A DNA stretch of 64,000 nt from Kitasatospora sp. GP82 (GCF_029892105.1 NZ_JARZAJ010000017.1:124001-188000); one strand, 5' to 3'. Positions 44,096 to 52,338 are shown, numbered from the stretch's first letter. Program-made: numbers and translations. Notes: generated by a model from the sequence alone, not told the origin.

Positions 44096-45004
44096 TCAGT
44101 TCAGGCCCTCGGCGATGGCCTTCTCGGTCGCAGCCCGGACGGCCGAGGCGATCTCCGGGGCGAGCGGCAGGCGCGGCGGGCGGGTCGGGCCACCGGGACG
44201 GCCGGCGATGTCCATCGACAGCTTGATGGCCTGGACGAACTCGGTCTTGGAGTCCCAGCGCAGCAGCGGGTGCAGCGCCCGGTAGAGCGGCAGCGCGGTC
44301 TCCAGGTCACCGGCGACGGCGGCGTGGAACAGCTTGGCACCGGCCTGCGGCAGTGCGTTCGGGTACCCGGCGATCCAGCCGACGGCGCCGGCCACGGCCA
44401 GCTCCAGCAGCACGTCGTCGGCACCGATCAACAGGTCGAGGCCCGGGGCCAGTTCGGCGATCTCGTAGGCGCGCCGGACGTCGCCGCTGAACTCCTTGAC
44501 CGCCACGATCGAGCCGTCGCCGTGCAGTTGGGCGAGCAGACCGGGAACGAGGTCCACCTTGGTGTCGTACGGGTTGTTGTAGGCGACGACGGGCAGCCCG
44601 GCCCGTGCCACCTCCGCGTAGTGGGCGCGTACGGCAGCGGCCTCGGCACGGTAGGCGTTCGGCGGCAGCAGCAGGACCGAGCCCGCACCGGCCTCGGCGG
44701 CCTGCTCGGCCCAGCGGCGCGACTCGGCGCTGCCGTACGCCGCGACACCGGGCATCACCCGCGCCCCGTCCCCGGCCGCCTCGACGGCGGTGGCGACCAC
44801 CCGGGTGCGCTCCTCGTCGGTGAGGGTCTGGTACTCGCCGAGCGAGCCGTTGGGGACGACACCGTCGCAGCCGGAGTCGATCAGCCAGCGGACATGCTCG
44901 GCGTAGGCGTCGTAGTCCACCGAGAGGTCCTCGCGCAGGGGCAGGGCGGTGGCGACCATGATGCCGCGCCAGGGACGGGCGGACTCGTGCTTGGCAAGGG
45001 ACAC
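44096..45004 (-). CDS. DapA-family protein, probable pyrroline-4-hydroxy-2-carboxylate deaminase
   Basis: A 302-residue (beta/alpha)8 protein of the dihydrodipicolinate synthase family, with Schiff-base Lys170 in IVAVKEFSGD and Tyr142 in AYNNPYDT. In hydroxyproline clusters this family deaminates pyrroline-4-hydroxy-2-carboxylate to 2-oxoglutarate semialdehyde. The neighbours (epimerase, dehydrogenase subunits, aldehyde dehydrogenase) support this rather than lysine biosynthesis. AGGGAG precedes GTG 45004, and candidate operator a overlaps a probable TATAAA -10 box. Confidence 0.9.
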   Translation of the reverse strand: MSLAKHESARPWRGIMVATALPLREDLSVDYDAYAEHVRWLIDSGCDGVVPNGSLGEYQTLTDEERTRVVATAVEAAGDGARVMPGVAAYGSAESRRWAEQAAEAGAGSVLLLPPNAYRAEAAAVRAHYAEVARAGLPVVAYNNPYDTKVDLVPGLLAQLHGDGSIVAVKEFSGDVRRAYEIAELAPGLDLLIGADDVLLELAVAGAVGWIAGYPNALPQAGAKLFHAAVAGDLETALPLYRALHPLLRWDSKTEFVQAIKLSMDIAGRPGGPTRPPRLPLAPEIASAVRAATEKAIAEGLN

Positions 45005-45027
45005 GGGGGTAGCTCCCTAGTAGTGAG

Positions 45028-45044
45028 GTGTGACATTTTATATG
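45028..45044. promoter_or_regulatory. Candidate regulon operator, site a
   Basis: GTGTGACATTTTATATG shares its first ten bases with the perfect dyad at 12904. It lies 24 bases before the deaminase start, and on the minus strand its end contains TATAAA, a probable -10 box. Confidence 0.58.
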
Positions 45045-45102
45045 GGTCGACAGGTCGGCCACAAGGGCCTTCCCGCTGCAATCGGTCAGGTCTGACGGCT
45101 GG

Positions 45103-46482
45103 TCAGGACGGCTCCGGGCCGGCCAGCTGGGCGAGCGGGACGGGACAGGCCAGCGGGCGGCTGTCCGCCCGGGGCCGGTCGTCCCCCGACAGGCAGGCGA
45201 CGGCGGGCCCGCACATCCGGCCCTGGCACCAGCCCATCCCCGCGCGGGTGAGCAGCTTGACGGTACGGGCGTCCCCCGCACCCAGCTCCTCCACCGCCTC
45301 CCGGATCCGGGCCGCCGGGACCTCCTCGCAGCGGCACACGTCCGTGTCCGGGCGCAGCCACTCGGTCCAGGCGGGGCCCGGCCGGTGCGCGGCCGCCATC
45401 AGCTCGGCGAAGGCCCGCCGCCGCTCCCGGCGCGCCCGCAGCGCGGGCGGCACCGGCCGGCCGGCGATCACCCGGGCCGCCAACTCACCTTCCGCGAGCG
45501 CCAGATCGGCACCGCCGACGCCGCAGGTCTCCCCGGCAGCCCACAGTCCCGCCAGGCTGGTGCGCATTCCGGAGTCCACCGCCAGTGCGACCGAGCCGTC
45601 GGGGGTCTCGCGGGTCCTCGCGCCGAGTTCGGTGGCGAGTTCGATCTGCGGCAGCAGGCCGTGGCCGACCGCCAGGGCGTCGCAGGCGATCCGCCGTTCA
45701 CTGCCCGGGACAGGCCGCCAGTCCCGGTCCAGCCGGGCCACCGTCACCGCCGTCACCCGCTCGGTGCCGTGCGCCTCGACCACCGCACTGCTGCGCCGCA
45801 GCCGTACGCCGTGCCGCAGCAGGGTCGCGCCGTGCCCGGCGCCCTCGGCCAGCTTGGCCGGGTTGGCGGCGAGGGTCGGCAGGCCCTTGGCGTAGTGCAG
45901 GTAACTGGTCGCCTCGACGACCGCGGGGACGGTCGCTCCGGCGCTCACCAGCGACGAAGCGGCGGCGAGCAGCAGCGGACCGCTGCCCGCGACCACGACC
46001 CGACGCCCGGGCAGCACCAGGCCCGACTTCAGCATCGCCTGCGCGCCGCCCGCCGTGACCACCCCGGGCAAGGTCCAGCCGGGGAAGGGGAGTTGGCGCT
46101 CGTACGCTCCGGTGGCAAGCAGCACCGTCCGGGCCCGGACAACAGCGTGCGCACCGACTTCGGGGCCGAGCGTCGCGTGCAGCCGCCAGATCTCGCCGCG
46201 CTCGGCCGTCCAGACCTGATGCCCGGTCAGGTAGGTGATCCGCCCGGCGGCGGTATGCACCTTGAGGCGGCTGGAGAGCGCGGCGAAGGCGGCCCAGCCA
46301 TGGTGCAGCCGCTCGGGGTGGACCGCGCCCAGACCGGGCGCCGGATGACGGTAGTACTGGCCACCCGGCCTGGGACCGGCGTCCAGCAGCGCGCAGCGCA
46401 ACCCGAGCCCGGCCGCGGTGACGGCAGCCGCCAACCCGGCCGGCCCGGCCCCGACCACGGCAAGGTCGTACACCTCGGACAC
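45103..46482 (-). CDS. D-hydroxyproline dehydrogenase, large FAD/NAD subunit (HcnB-like)
   Basis: A 459-residue flavoprotein. The FAD loop VVGAGPAGLAAAVTAAG is at the N-terminus and a second dinucleotide loop VVVAGSGPLLLAAAS lies mid-protein. The C-terminal [2Fe-2S]-binding domain has CRCEEV and a later GWCQGRMCGP. This architecture matches one subunit of the three-part D-hydroxyproline dehydrogenase of Pseudomonas aeruginosa, which resembles hydrogen cyanide synthase. It acts with the small iron-sulfur subunit and the DAO-type subunit encoded just upstream. GTG 46482 follows GGTGAG. Confidence 0.87.
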   Translation of the reverse strand: MSEVYDLAVVGAGPAGLAAAVTAAGLGLRCALLDAGPRPGGQYYRHPAPGLGAVHPERLHHGWAAFAALSSRLKVHTAAGRITYLTGHQVWTAERGEIWRLHATLGPEVGAHAVVRARTVLLATGAYERQLPFPGWTLPGVVTAGGAQAMLKSGLVLPGRRVVVAGSGPLLLAAASSLVSAGATVPAVVEATSYLHYAKGLPTLAANPAKLAEGAGHGATLLRHGVRLRRSSAVVEAHGTERVTAVTVARLDRDWRPVPGSERRIACDALAVGHGLLPQIELATELGARTRETPDGSVALAVDSGMRTSLAGLWAAGETCGVGGADLALAEGELAARVIAGRPVPPALRARRERRRAFAELMAAAHRPGPAWTEWLRPDTDVCRCEEVPAARIREAVEELGAGDARTVKLLTRAGMGWCQGRMCGPAVACLSGDDRPRADSRPLACPVPLAQLAGPEPS

Positions 46483-46516
46483 GGCACGCTCACCGGCCTC
46501 GGGGCGGTTCGGGTGA

Positions 46517-46831
46517 TCAGACGGCGAGGTCGGCACGGCCGTGGCCCTCCTGGGTGGTGACGGTGTCGCCCGGCTGCGCGGGCAGCAGACAAGTGCGCTG
46601 GTTGGCACGGCCGTTGACGGTGGCCAGGCAGTCGAAACAGACGCCGATCCCACAGAACGCCCCGCGCGGACGTCCCCCGACCCGGGTGGTGCGCCAGGCC
46701 AGGATGTCCTGGGCCCACAGCGCGGCGGCGATGCTCTGGCCGGGCAGGGCGGGGACCTCCCTGCCGTCGAACTCGATGGTGTACGCGGCCTCGGGTCGCG
46801 CCCCGACCAACTCGGCTGGGGTCCGGTGCAT
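46517..46831 (-). CDS. D-hydroxyproline dehydrogenase, [2Fe-2S] small subunit (HcnA-like)
   Basis: A 104-residue ferredoxin-like protein. Cysteines 60, 65 and 68 (AFCGIGVCFDC) and Cys81 hold a plant-type [2Fe-2S] cluster. It would pass electrons between the two flavoprotein subunits encoded on either side. GGAGG precedes ATG 46831; a GTG at 46858 is possible but has no ribosome site. It ends 34 bases before the large subunit start. Confidence 0.9.
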   Translation of the reverse strand: MHRTPAELVGARPEAAYTIEFDGREVPALPGQSIAAALWAQDILAWRTTRVGGRPRGAFCGIGVCFDCLATVNGRANQRTCLLPAQPGDTVTTQEGHGRADLAV

Positions 46832-46913
46832 GCTGCCTCCAATCCTCGATACGGTCACGTCACGCCCCCGGCCCGGCCTGCACCCGGGCAGACGGCCGGG
46901 CTCATACTTGGGC

Positions 46914-48116
46914 TCACGACCGGGCGAAGCGGTCGGCCCGGAAGGGTGACAGGTCCAGCTCCGGCTGCTTGCCGGTCAGCTGACGGCTGATCAGCAGGCC
47001 GGTGGCCGGCGCCAGCCCGATACCCGCCCCCTCGTGACCGCAGGCGTGGTAGAGGCCGGGCAGCCGAGCGTCGGCCCCGATCGCGGGCAGATGGTCCGGC
47101 AGGTACGGACGGAAGCCCCGGTACGCACGCTGGACGGCGACCTCGGCCAGGACCGGGAAGAGCGCGGCGGCCTGCACTGCCAGCCGGCGCAGCACCTCGA
47201 CGGAGAGCGTCCGGTCGAAGCCGACCCGCTCCCGGCTGGCGCCGATCAGCACCGGCCCGGCAGGCGTTCCCTCAACCACGGCGGAGGTCTGCAGGGCCGC
47301 CGATCCGCTGGCGACGTCGGCGACGTAGTCGGCGGCGTACACCTTGTGCCGGACGATCCTCGGCAGCGGCTCGGTGACCAGGACGAAGCCGCGCCTGGGC
47401 AGCACGGGCAGGGCCACCCCCGCCAGCCGGGCGAGCTCGCCGCCCCAGGTACCGGCGGCGTTGACCACGGCGGGGACGTCGATCTGCCCCCGGTCGGTGG
47501 TGACGCCGAGGACCGAGCCGTCGGGCCTGGTGCGGACGGCGGTGACCGTCTCGCCCAGACGCAGCTCGGCCCCGGCCGACCGGGCCGCGCGCAGCAGGTG
47601 GGCGGCGGCCAGGGCGGGCTGGACCTGGGCGTCCTGCGGGTAGTGGACGCCTCCCGCCGGCCCGGGAGCCAGATGCGGCTCCAGCTCGTACAGGCGCTCG
47701 CCCGCGATCTCGACGGCCTCGACCCCGGCGGCGCGCTGACCTTCGGCGAAGGCCCGCAGCGCGGCCATGCCCGGCTCGCCGGAGGCGACCACCAGGCCGC
47801 CCTTCGCCTCGTACTCGATCCGCTCGCCGAAACCGCCACCCGTGCCGCGGCCGGCCTCTCCGCCGAAGGCGGCTCCGGGCTCGGCGGCGAGTTCGCCCCA
47901 GAGCCGGGTGGAGAGCAGGGCGAGGTCGAGTTCGGGCCCCGGCTCCTTGTCGGAGACCAGCAGGTTGCCCTCTCCGGCACCCGTCGTGCCGCCCGCGACC
48001 GGGCCGCGGTCGACCACGGCGACGGAGAGTCCGGCCAGCGTGGCGTAGTACGCGCAGGCGGCGCCGACGACTCCGGCACCGACCACTACGACGTCGTAGG
48101 GGGGTCTGGTGAGCAC
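46914..48116 (-). CDS. D-hydroxyproline dehydrogenase, DAO-type FAD subunit (HcnC-like)
   Basis: A 400-residue FAD oxidoreductase of the D-amino-acid oxidase/glycine oxidase fold. VVVVGAGVVGAACAYYATLAG near residue 8 binds FAD, with AGGTTGAGEGNLL after it and the C-terminal HACGHEGAGIGLAPATG. It is probably the subunit that oxidises cis-4-hydroxy-D-proline to pyrroline-4-hydroxy-2-carboxylate. Candidate operator b ends only three bases before GTG 48116, and no ribosome site is visible, so the mRNA may be leaderless. It is the first gene of the hydroxyproline block and adjoins the tatC terminator. Confidence 0.88.
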   Translation of the reverse strand: MLTRPPYDVVVVGAGVVGAACAYYATLAGLSVAVVDRGPVAGGTTGAGEGNLLVSDKEPGPELDLALLSTRLWGELAAEPGAAFGGEAGRGTGGGFGERIEYEAKGGLVVASGEPGMAALRAFAEGQRAAGVEAVEIAGERLYELEPHLAPGPAGGVHYPQDAQVQPALAAAHLLRAARSAGAELRLGETVTAVRTRPDGSVLGVTTDRGQIDVPAVVNAAGTWGGELARLAGVALPVLPRRGFVLVTEPLPRIVRHKVYAADYVADVASGSAALQTSAVVEGTPAGPVLIGASRERVGFDRTLSVEVLRRLAVQAAALFPVLAEVAVQRAYRGFRPYLPDHLPAIGADARLPGLYHACGHEGAGIGLAPATGLLISRQLTGKQPELDLSPFRADRFARS

Positions 48117-48118
48117 GC

Positions 48119-48135
48119 CAGTAATATGTCACATG
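48119..48135. promoter_or_regulatory. Candidate regulon operator, site b
   Basis: On the minus strand this reads CATGTGACATATTACTG, nearly the same as site e before the M6 protease. It ends three bases from the start codon of the dehydrogenase gene, so a bound regulator would sit on the promoter itself. Confidence 0.6.
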
Positions 48136-48164
48136 GTGTACAGCGTTGCCAAGAGGCGGCAAAG

Positions 48165-48206
48165 CTGACGGCCCCGGACCACCGATGGGCGGTCCGGGGC
48201 CGTCAG
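48165..48206. terminator. tatC: Terminator after tatC
   Basis: CTGACGGCCCCGGACC at 48165-48180 pairs perfectly with GGTCCGGGGCCGTCAG at 48191-48206, a 16-base stem. It closes the paf-tat transcript and separates it from the accessory block. Confidence 0.85.
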
Positions 48207-48222
48207 CGGCACGGCGGCGGGA

Positions 48223-49158
48223 TCAGGTGATGTCGTCCATCTGTCCGTGGCGGGCAGCGGGGACGGGTGTGGGCGCGGCAGGTGCGGCCGAGGCTTCGAC
48301 CGCCTCGGCGGCGGCGACCTCGTCCACCGAGAGGTCCACGGCCGAGGCTTCGTCGTCGTCCAGACCGGCGTCGGGGTTGCGGCGGGCCCGGCGGCGGTCG
48401 TTGAGCAGGGCGATGCCCACCGCGATGAAGTACAGCGCCCAGATCGGCGCGGCCAGCGCCAGCATGCTGACCGGTTCCGCGCTGGGGGTGGCGAAGGCGG
48501 CGAAGACGGTGATGGCCATCACCATGCCGCGCCACCAGCCGAGCAGCCGCTTGCCGGAGACCACGCCACCGAAGTTGAGCATCACCAGTAGCAGCGGGAA
48601 CTCGAAGGCGAGGCCGAAGACCAGCACCATCCTGGTCGCGATGTCGAAGTAGTTCTCCGGCGGCAGAATCGGTGTGGTGCCGCTGGGACTGAACGAGATC
48701 AGCACCTGCACGGTGGTCGGCAGCAGCAGGTACGCGACGGTCACACCCGCCAGGAAGAGCGGAGCGCCACCGGCAATGAAGCCGATCGCGTACCGGCGTT
48801 CGTGCCGGTGCAGACCGGGTGCCACGAAGGCCCACAGCTGGTACAGCCAGACCGGGACGGTGGCGACCACACCGGCGGTGAGCGCGACCTTGATGATCAG
48901 GGCGATCGGCGTGGTCAGACCGATGGTGGAGACCTGGGCGCACTTGCCGTGGTAGTGGGCCGCCTCCTCCGCGGTGTTGCACCTCGGCAGCGGCTCCATC
49001 AGGAACGATTCGAGCTGCTTGTGGTAGATCGCCGCGATGATCGTGAACAGCACGATGGCCAGGGCCGACTTGACCACCCGGTTCCGCAGTTCACGGAGAT
49101 GGTCGGCGAGGGCCATCCGGCCCTCGGGGTCCTTGGGCGGTTTCGAAGACTTGCTCAA
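48223..49158 (-). CDS. tatC: Twin-arginine translocase subunit TatC
   Basis: A 311-residue membrane protein with six helices. Conserved parts are MALADHLRELRNRVV at the N-terminus, a first extracellular loop, and WLYQLWAFVAPGLHRHERRYA in the second cytoplasmic region, with FGLAFEFPLLLVML later. TatC is the signal-peptide receptor of the Tat system, which exports folded proteins. The acidic, alanine-rich C-terminal tail of about 50 residues is longer than in many homologues. TTG 49158 is likely; ATG at residue 15 is the alternative. In mycobacteria the next gene would be helY. Confidence 0.95.
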   Translation of the reverse strand: MSKSSKPPKDPEGRMALADHLRELRNRVVKSALAIVLFTIIAAIYHKQLESFLMEPLPRCNTAEEAAHYHGKCAQVSTIGLTTPIALIIKVALTAGVVATVPVWLYQLWAFVAPGLHRHERRYAIGFIAGGAPLFLAGVTVAYLLLPTTVQVLISFSPSGTTPILPPENYFDIATRMVLVFGLAFEFPLLLVMLNFGGVVSGKRLLGWWRGMVMAITVFAAFATPSAEPVSMLALAAPIWALYFIAVGIALLNDRRRARRNPDAGLDDDEASAVDLSVDEVAAAEAVEASAAPAAPTPVPAARHGQMDDIT

Positions 49159-49245
49159 CCCCGGTCCTCAACTCGTGCGACGAAGCCCGCCGGGCGACGG
49201 GCCTCCGGTTACTAAGTGTGCCGCCTGCTCGACCCGGTCGGCCGC

Positions 49246-49530
49246 TCAGCCCTGTCGGCCGGGGCCCTGGCCGGTGCTGGGCCGGGACGCCCCGGAGTCA
49301 CCCGGCGCGGCCTTGATCGTCCGGGGTGCCTCCACCGCAGGCCGGGCGTCCTGCGCCGGGGGCTGCGGCGGCGGTGCGTCCGAGCCTTCCCGGCGCATCG
49401 CCTTGGCCTCGCTCTTGAGGATCCGCATCGACTTGCCGAGCGAACGGGCCAGGTCGGGCAGCCGCTTACCACCGAAGAGTGCGATGGCGACGACGATGAG
49501 CAGCAGGAACGCGACCGGCGAGATCCTCAC
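49246..49530 (-). CDS. tatA: Twin-arginine translocase subunit TatA
   Basis: A 94-residue protein with one N-terminal helix (AFLLLIVVAIALFGGKRLPDLARSLGKSMRILKSE), the TatA hinge FGGKRLP and an amphipathic helix. The C-terminal tail is Pro-rich. TatA multimers form the Tat translocation channel. AAAGGTGG precedes GTG 49530. It lies 87 bases upstream of tatC. Confidence 0.95.
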   Translation of the reverse strand: MRISPVAFLLLIVVAIALFGGKRLPDLARSLGKSMRILKSEAKAMRREGSDAPPPQPPAQDARPAVEAPRTIKAAPGDSGASRPSTGQGPGRQG

Positions 49531-49685
49531 GTGCGACCACCTTTCTCACAGGGGCAGCACTCCCCCACTCTGGGCGATGGTAGCTCCTGCATGTGACGCC
49601 CGGACAACCCTGCATCACCTATTCGGCATCGGCTCGGTTCCCGGAGCAACCGGCACGGGACCTGCGACGTGACGTGCCGACCGGT

Positions 49686-49883
49686 CTAGACCTGCTGCCC
49701 ACCGGCCGGTGCCGCCCCGACGGGGCCGGTGAGCTCGCCCGCCGCCGAGGCCAGCGCCCGCGAGGCGGCGTCCACCTCACGGGCGAGTGCCCGTACGTTC
49801 AGCCAGAGCCGGCAGGCGAGCACCCCGAGGACGAGCAGGCCGGCGGTGGCCAGCAGAACGGCGGCGACGATGGTCCATGACAT
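49686..49883 (-). CDS. Small one-helix membrane protein
   Basis: A 65-residue protein with a single membrane helix (TIVAAVLLATAGLLVLGVLACRLWL) followed by a short coiled helix RALAREVDAASRALASAAGEL. No family function is recognised. Its conserved position between the paf genes and tatA suggests a link with envelope functions, but this is inference only. The start is ATG 49883. Confidence 0.75.
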   Translation of the reverse strand: MSWTIVAAVLLATAGLLVLGVLACRLWLNVRALAREVDAASRALASAAGELTGPVGAAPAGGQQV

Positions 49884-49979
49884 GGCGTTCGACTCTACCC
49901 GCTCCCGTACGTCCTGCCTGCACGACCCGTCGGCGCCGGCCGCCTCCGCCCCGCGCCGGCGGGAAGTGCCGGACAGGCC

Positions 49980-50213
49980 CTAGCCTTCCAGCGGGAGGAG
50001 CCGCATGGTGCTCACTCCGGCGCCGGTCAGCGCTGCGATGATCTTCTCCCCGGCGTGCTTGCGCACCGCCGCCCCGCACTCGGGACAGGTGAAGCTGTAG
50101 AACGTGCGCTCCTTGGTGGCGCCGAGCGCCAGCCGGAACTCCACCGCCGGAAGCTCCACCTTCTCCCGGCAGTGCGAGCAGTAGACCTTGAACCTGGTGC
50201 TGGCGTCGCCCAC
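49980..50213 (-). CDS. Small zinc-ribbon protein downstream of pafC
   Basis: A 77-residue protein with two CxxC pairs, VYCSHCRE and FTCPECGA, in a zinc-ribbon arrangement, separated by a strand-rich segment. Its GTG 50213 start lies only four bases after the pafC stop, so it is part of the pafBC transcript. It is a conserved hypothetical of this locus, with no known activity. Confidence 0.8.
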   Translation of the reverse strand: MGDASTRFKVYCSHCREKVELPAVEFRLALGATKERTFYSFTCPECGAAVRKHAGEKIIAALTGAGVSTMRLLPLEG

Positions 50214-50216
50214 CGC

Positions 50217-51173
50217 TCAGGCCCGCCCCTCCCGGTAGTGCTCCAGCGCGGCCAGTGCGGCGCCCCTGGCCTGCTCGGCCAGTTCCGGTGGCGAGACGAT
50301 CCGGCCGTCCCGGCCGAGTCGCAGGGCCAGCGGGCGCAGCCCGGCCGGATCGGCACTGCGCAGGGTGATCCGCAGGCCGCCGTCGGGCAGTTCCTCGGCG
50401 GCGTCATGGGTGTAGTACTCGGCGACCCAGCGCCCGCCGGGGCCCACCTCCACGACCACCTGGGGGTCGTCGGCGGCGGGGTTGACCAGGCCGGCGGACA
50501 GATCGCGCGGCTCCAGCCTGGGCGGGTCGGCGGGCTCGTCGAGGATCTTGATCTCGGCGATCCGGTCGAGCCGGAAGACCCGCCGGTCCTCGGAGGTCCG
50601 GCACCAGCCCTCCAGGTAGGTGTGGCCCTCGGTGACCAGGCGGATCGGGTCGACCTCGCGCTCGGTCATCCCGCCGCGCCCGTGCGACCAGTAGCGCAGC
50701 CAGATCAGCCGGCCCTCGCCGATCGCGCGGTCGATGTCGGCGAAGACCTGGCCCTCGGCCTCGAAGGTCACCCCGACCCTGGCACTGGACTCGGCGCTCT
50801 CTCCCGCGGCGTCCTCGATCTTTGCGACGGCCCGGGTGAGCGCCTGCCGGTCCCGCTCCCGCAGACCCGGCAGTCCGGCCACGGCCCGGGCGGCGACCAG
50901 GAGTGCGGTGGCCTCGTCGGCGGCCAGGCGCAGCGGCTGGGCGACGTCGTCGGCGTTGTGCCACCAGATCCGCTCGCCGTCCGTGTCGATGTCGAGCAGG
51001 TCGCCGCCGCGGAAGCTGGTGCCGCACATCGGCAGCACATTGAGGTCGTTGATCAGTTGCCGTTCGGTGATCCCGAAGGCGCGGGCCACCTCGGCCACCT
51101 CGGCACCGGGCCGCTCGCGCAGGTAGGTGACCAGGGAGAGCATCCGTCGGGTCTGGTCGATGGCGTTGCTCAT
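50217..51173 (-). CDS. pafC: PafC, WYL-domain transcription activator
   Basis: A 318-residue protein with an N-terminal winged helix-turn-helix (MLSLVTYLRER, EVARAFGITERQLINDL) and a WYL domain (LIWLRYWSHGRGGMTEREVDPIRLV, YLEGWCRTSEDRRVFRLDRI) plus the C-terminal extension. PafB and PafC form the heterodimer that activates the RecA/LexA-independent DNA-damage response in mycobacteria. Despite the name they do not act in the proteasome. ATG 51173 overlaps the pafB stop (ATGA). Confidence 0.93.
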   Translation of the reverse strand: MSNAIDQTRRMLSLVTYLRERPGAEVAEVARAFGITERQLINDLNVLPMCGTSFRGGDLLDIDTDGERIWWHNADDVAQPLRLAADEATALLVAARAVAGLPGLRERDRQALTRAVAKIEDAAGESAESSARVGVTFEAEGQVFADIDRAIGEGRLIWLRYWSHGRGGMTEREVDPIRLVTEGHTYLEGWCRTSEDRRVFRLDRIAEIKILDEPADPPRLEPRDLSAGLVNPAADDPQVVVEVGPGGRWVAEYYTHDAAEELPDGGLRITLRSADPAGLRPLALRLGRDGRIVSPPELAEQARGAALAALEHYREGRA

Positions 51174-52159
51174 GCGTGCGCTCCCGCCTCGTCGAGGCCG
51201 TTGAGGCCGGCTACGGCGAGCAGCCGGTCGATGACATCCGCCCGCAGCTCCTCGGGCGCCAGGACGACCAGGTCGGGCCCGAACTCGGCGAGGTCGGCAC
51301 CGAGGCCGTTGCCGTACGGGATCTCCAGCTCGTCCCAGCCGCCGTCCAGCTGACGGGTGCTCAGCGCCTTGGTGCGCAGCGGGAAGCCCGCGCCCTTGCG
51401 CAGCCGTACGGTGGCGGTGGCGGTGGCGCCCTCCCCCGCGAAGGAGGCGACGACGGCGCGGACGTCCACGTGCTCGGGCACGGCGCCGGTGAAGGAGCCG
51501 GCCCGGGAACGGACCTTGCCGGTGATTCGGCTGAGCCGGAACACCCGGGCGTCCCGGCGATCGCGGTCCCAGCCCGCCAGGTACCAGTGGCCGCGCCAGC
51601 ACTCCAGCGCCCAGGGCTCGACCGAGCGCTGCTCGGTGGCGGCCGCTCCGGCCTTGCGGTACTCGAAGCTGACGGGCCGCCGGTCGCGGGCGGCGACCAG
51701 CAGCGGCTCGAAGGCGGCCTCGCGGGCCGGGATGAGGGGCTGCAGTGCGCTGGGCTCGGCGTCCTCGCCGAAGGGCACCCCGGCCGCGCGCAGCTTCTGC
51801 AGCGCGCCGCTGGCGGCGCCGGACATCTTGGCCTGCTGCCAGACCCTGGCGGCGACCGAGAGCGCGGCGGCCTCCTCGGCGTCCAGGGCGATCTCGGGCA
51901 GCCGGTTGCGGTCGCGGCGGGCGAGATAGCCGATCTCGCCGTCCAGAGCGTTCTCGTCGACGTCGATGACCAGACCGAGTTCGCGCAGGTCGTCCTTGTC
52001 CCGTTCGAACATCCGGTTGAAGGCGTCCTCGCTGCCCTGCTGCCAGGCTTCGCGGTAGGCCTCGATGGACTCGCGCAGCTCCTTCTTGGAGAGCGGACGT
52101 CTGGTGTTCATCAGGCACAGGGCGAGGTTCATCAGCCGCTCTGCCTTGGCGATCGCCAT
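51170..52159 (-). CDS. pafB: PafB, WYL-domain transcription activator
   Basis: A 329-residue partner of PafC. The helix-turn-helix covers residues about 1-75 (LMNLALCLMNTRRPLSKKELRES). The WYL region reads PVSFEYRKAGAA...RSVEPWALECWRGHWYLAGWDRDRRDARVFRLSRI. AGGAAGGG precedes ATG 52159. A terminator-like stem (52277) and a FKBP gene lie upstream. The pair is coupled at the translational level by a four-base overlap. Confidence 0.93.
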   Translation of the reverse strand: MAIAKAERLMNLALCLMNTRRPLSKKELRESIEAYREAWQQGSEDAFNRMFERDKDDLRELGLVIDVDENALDGEIGYLARRDRNRLPEIALDAEEAAALSVAARVWQQAKMSGAASGALQKLRAAGVPFGEDAEPSALQPLIPAREAAFEPLLVAARDRRPVSFEYRKAGAAATEQRSVEPWALECWRGHWYLAGWDRDRRDARVFRLSRITGKVRSRAGSFTGAVPEHVDVRAVVASFAGEGATATATVRLRKGAGFPLRTKALSTRQLDGGWDELEIPYGNGLGADLAEFGPDLVVLAPEELRADVIDRLLAVAGLNGLDEAGAHA

Positions 52160-52276
52160 CGCTGACCCTTCCTGGGGACATTCGTACTGGGGACATTCGG
52201 GACCTGGCGGACCTGACCGTACCGGTCCTGACACGCGCTGCAAAAGCCGGAGCCGAAACCCGGCCCGGAAACGGCA

Positions 52277-52311
52277 CAGGGCCGCACCCCGCGAAGCGGA
52301 ATGCGGCCCTG
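52277..52311 (-). terminator. Stem between the FKBP gene and pafB
   Basis: CAGGGCCGCA at 52277-52286 pairs with TGCGGCCCTG at 52302-52311. It lies 28 bases after the small FKBP gene on the minus strand and would separate it from pafBC. Confidence 0.7.
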
Positions 52312-52338
52312 GCTGCTGGCCCGCGTACGGAGGGCTGC

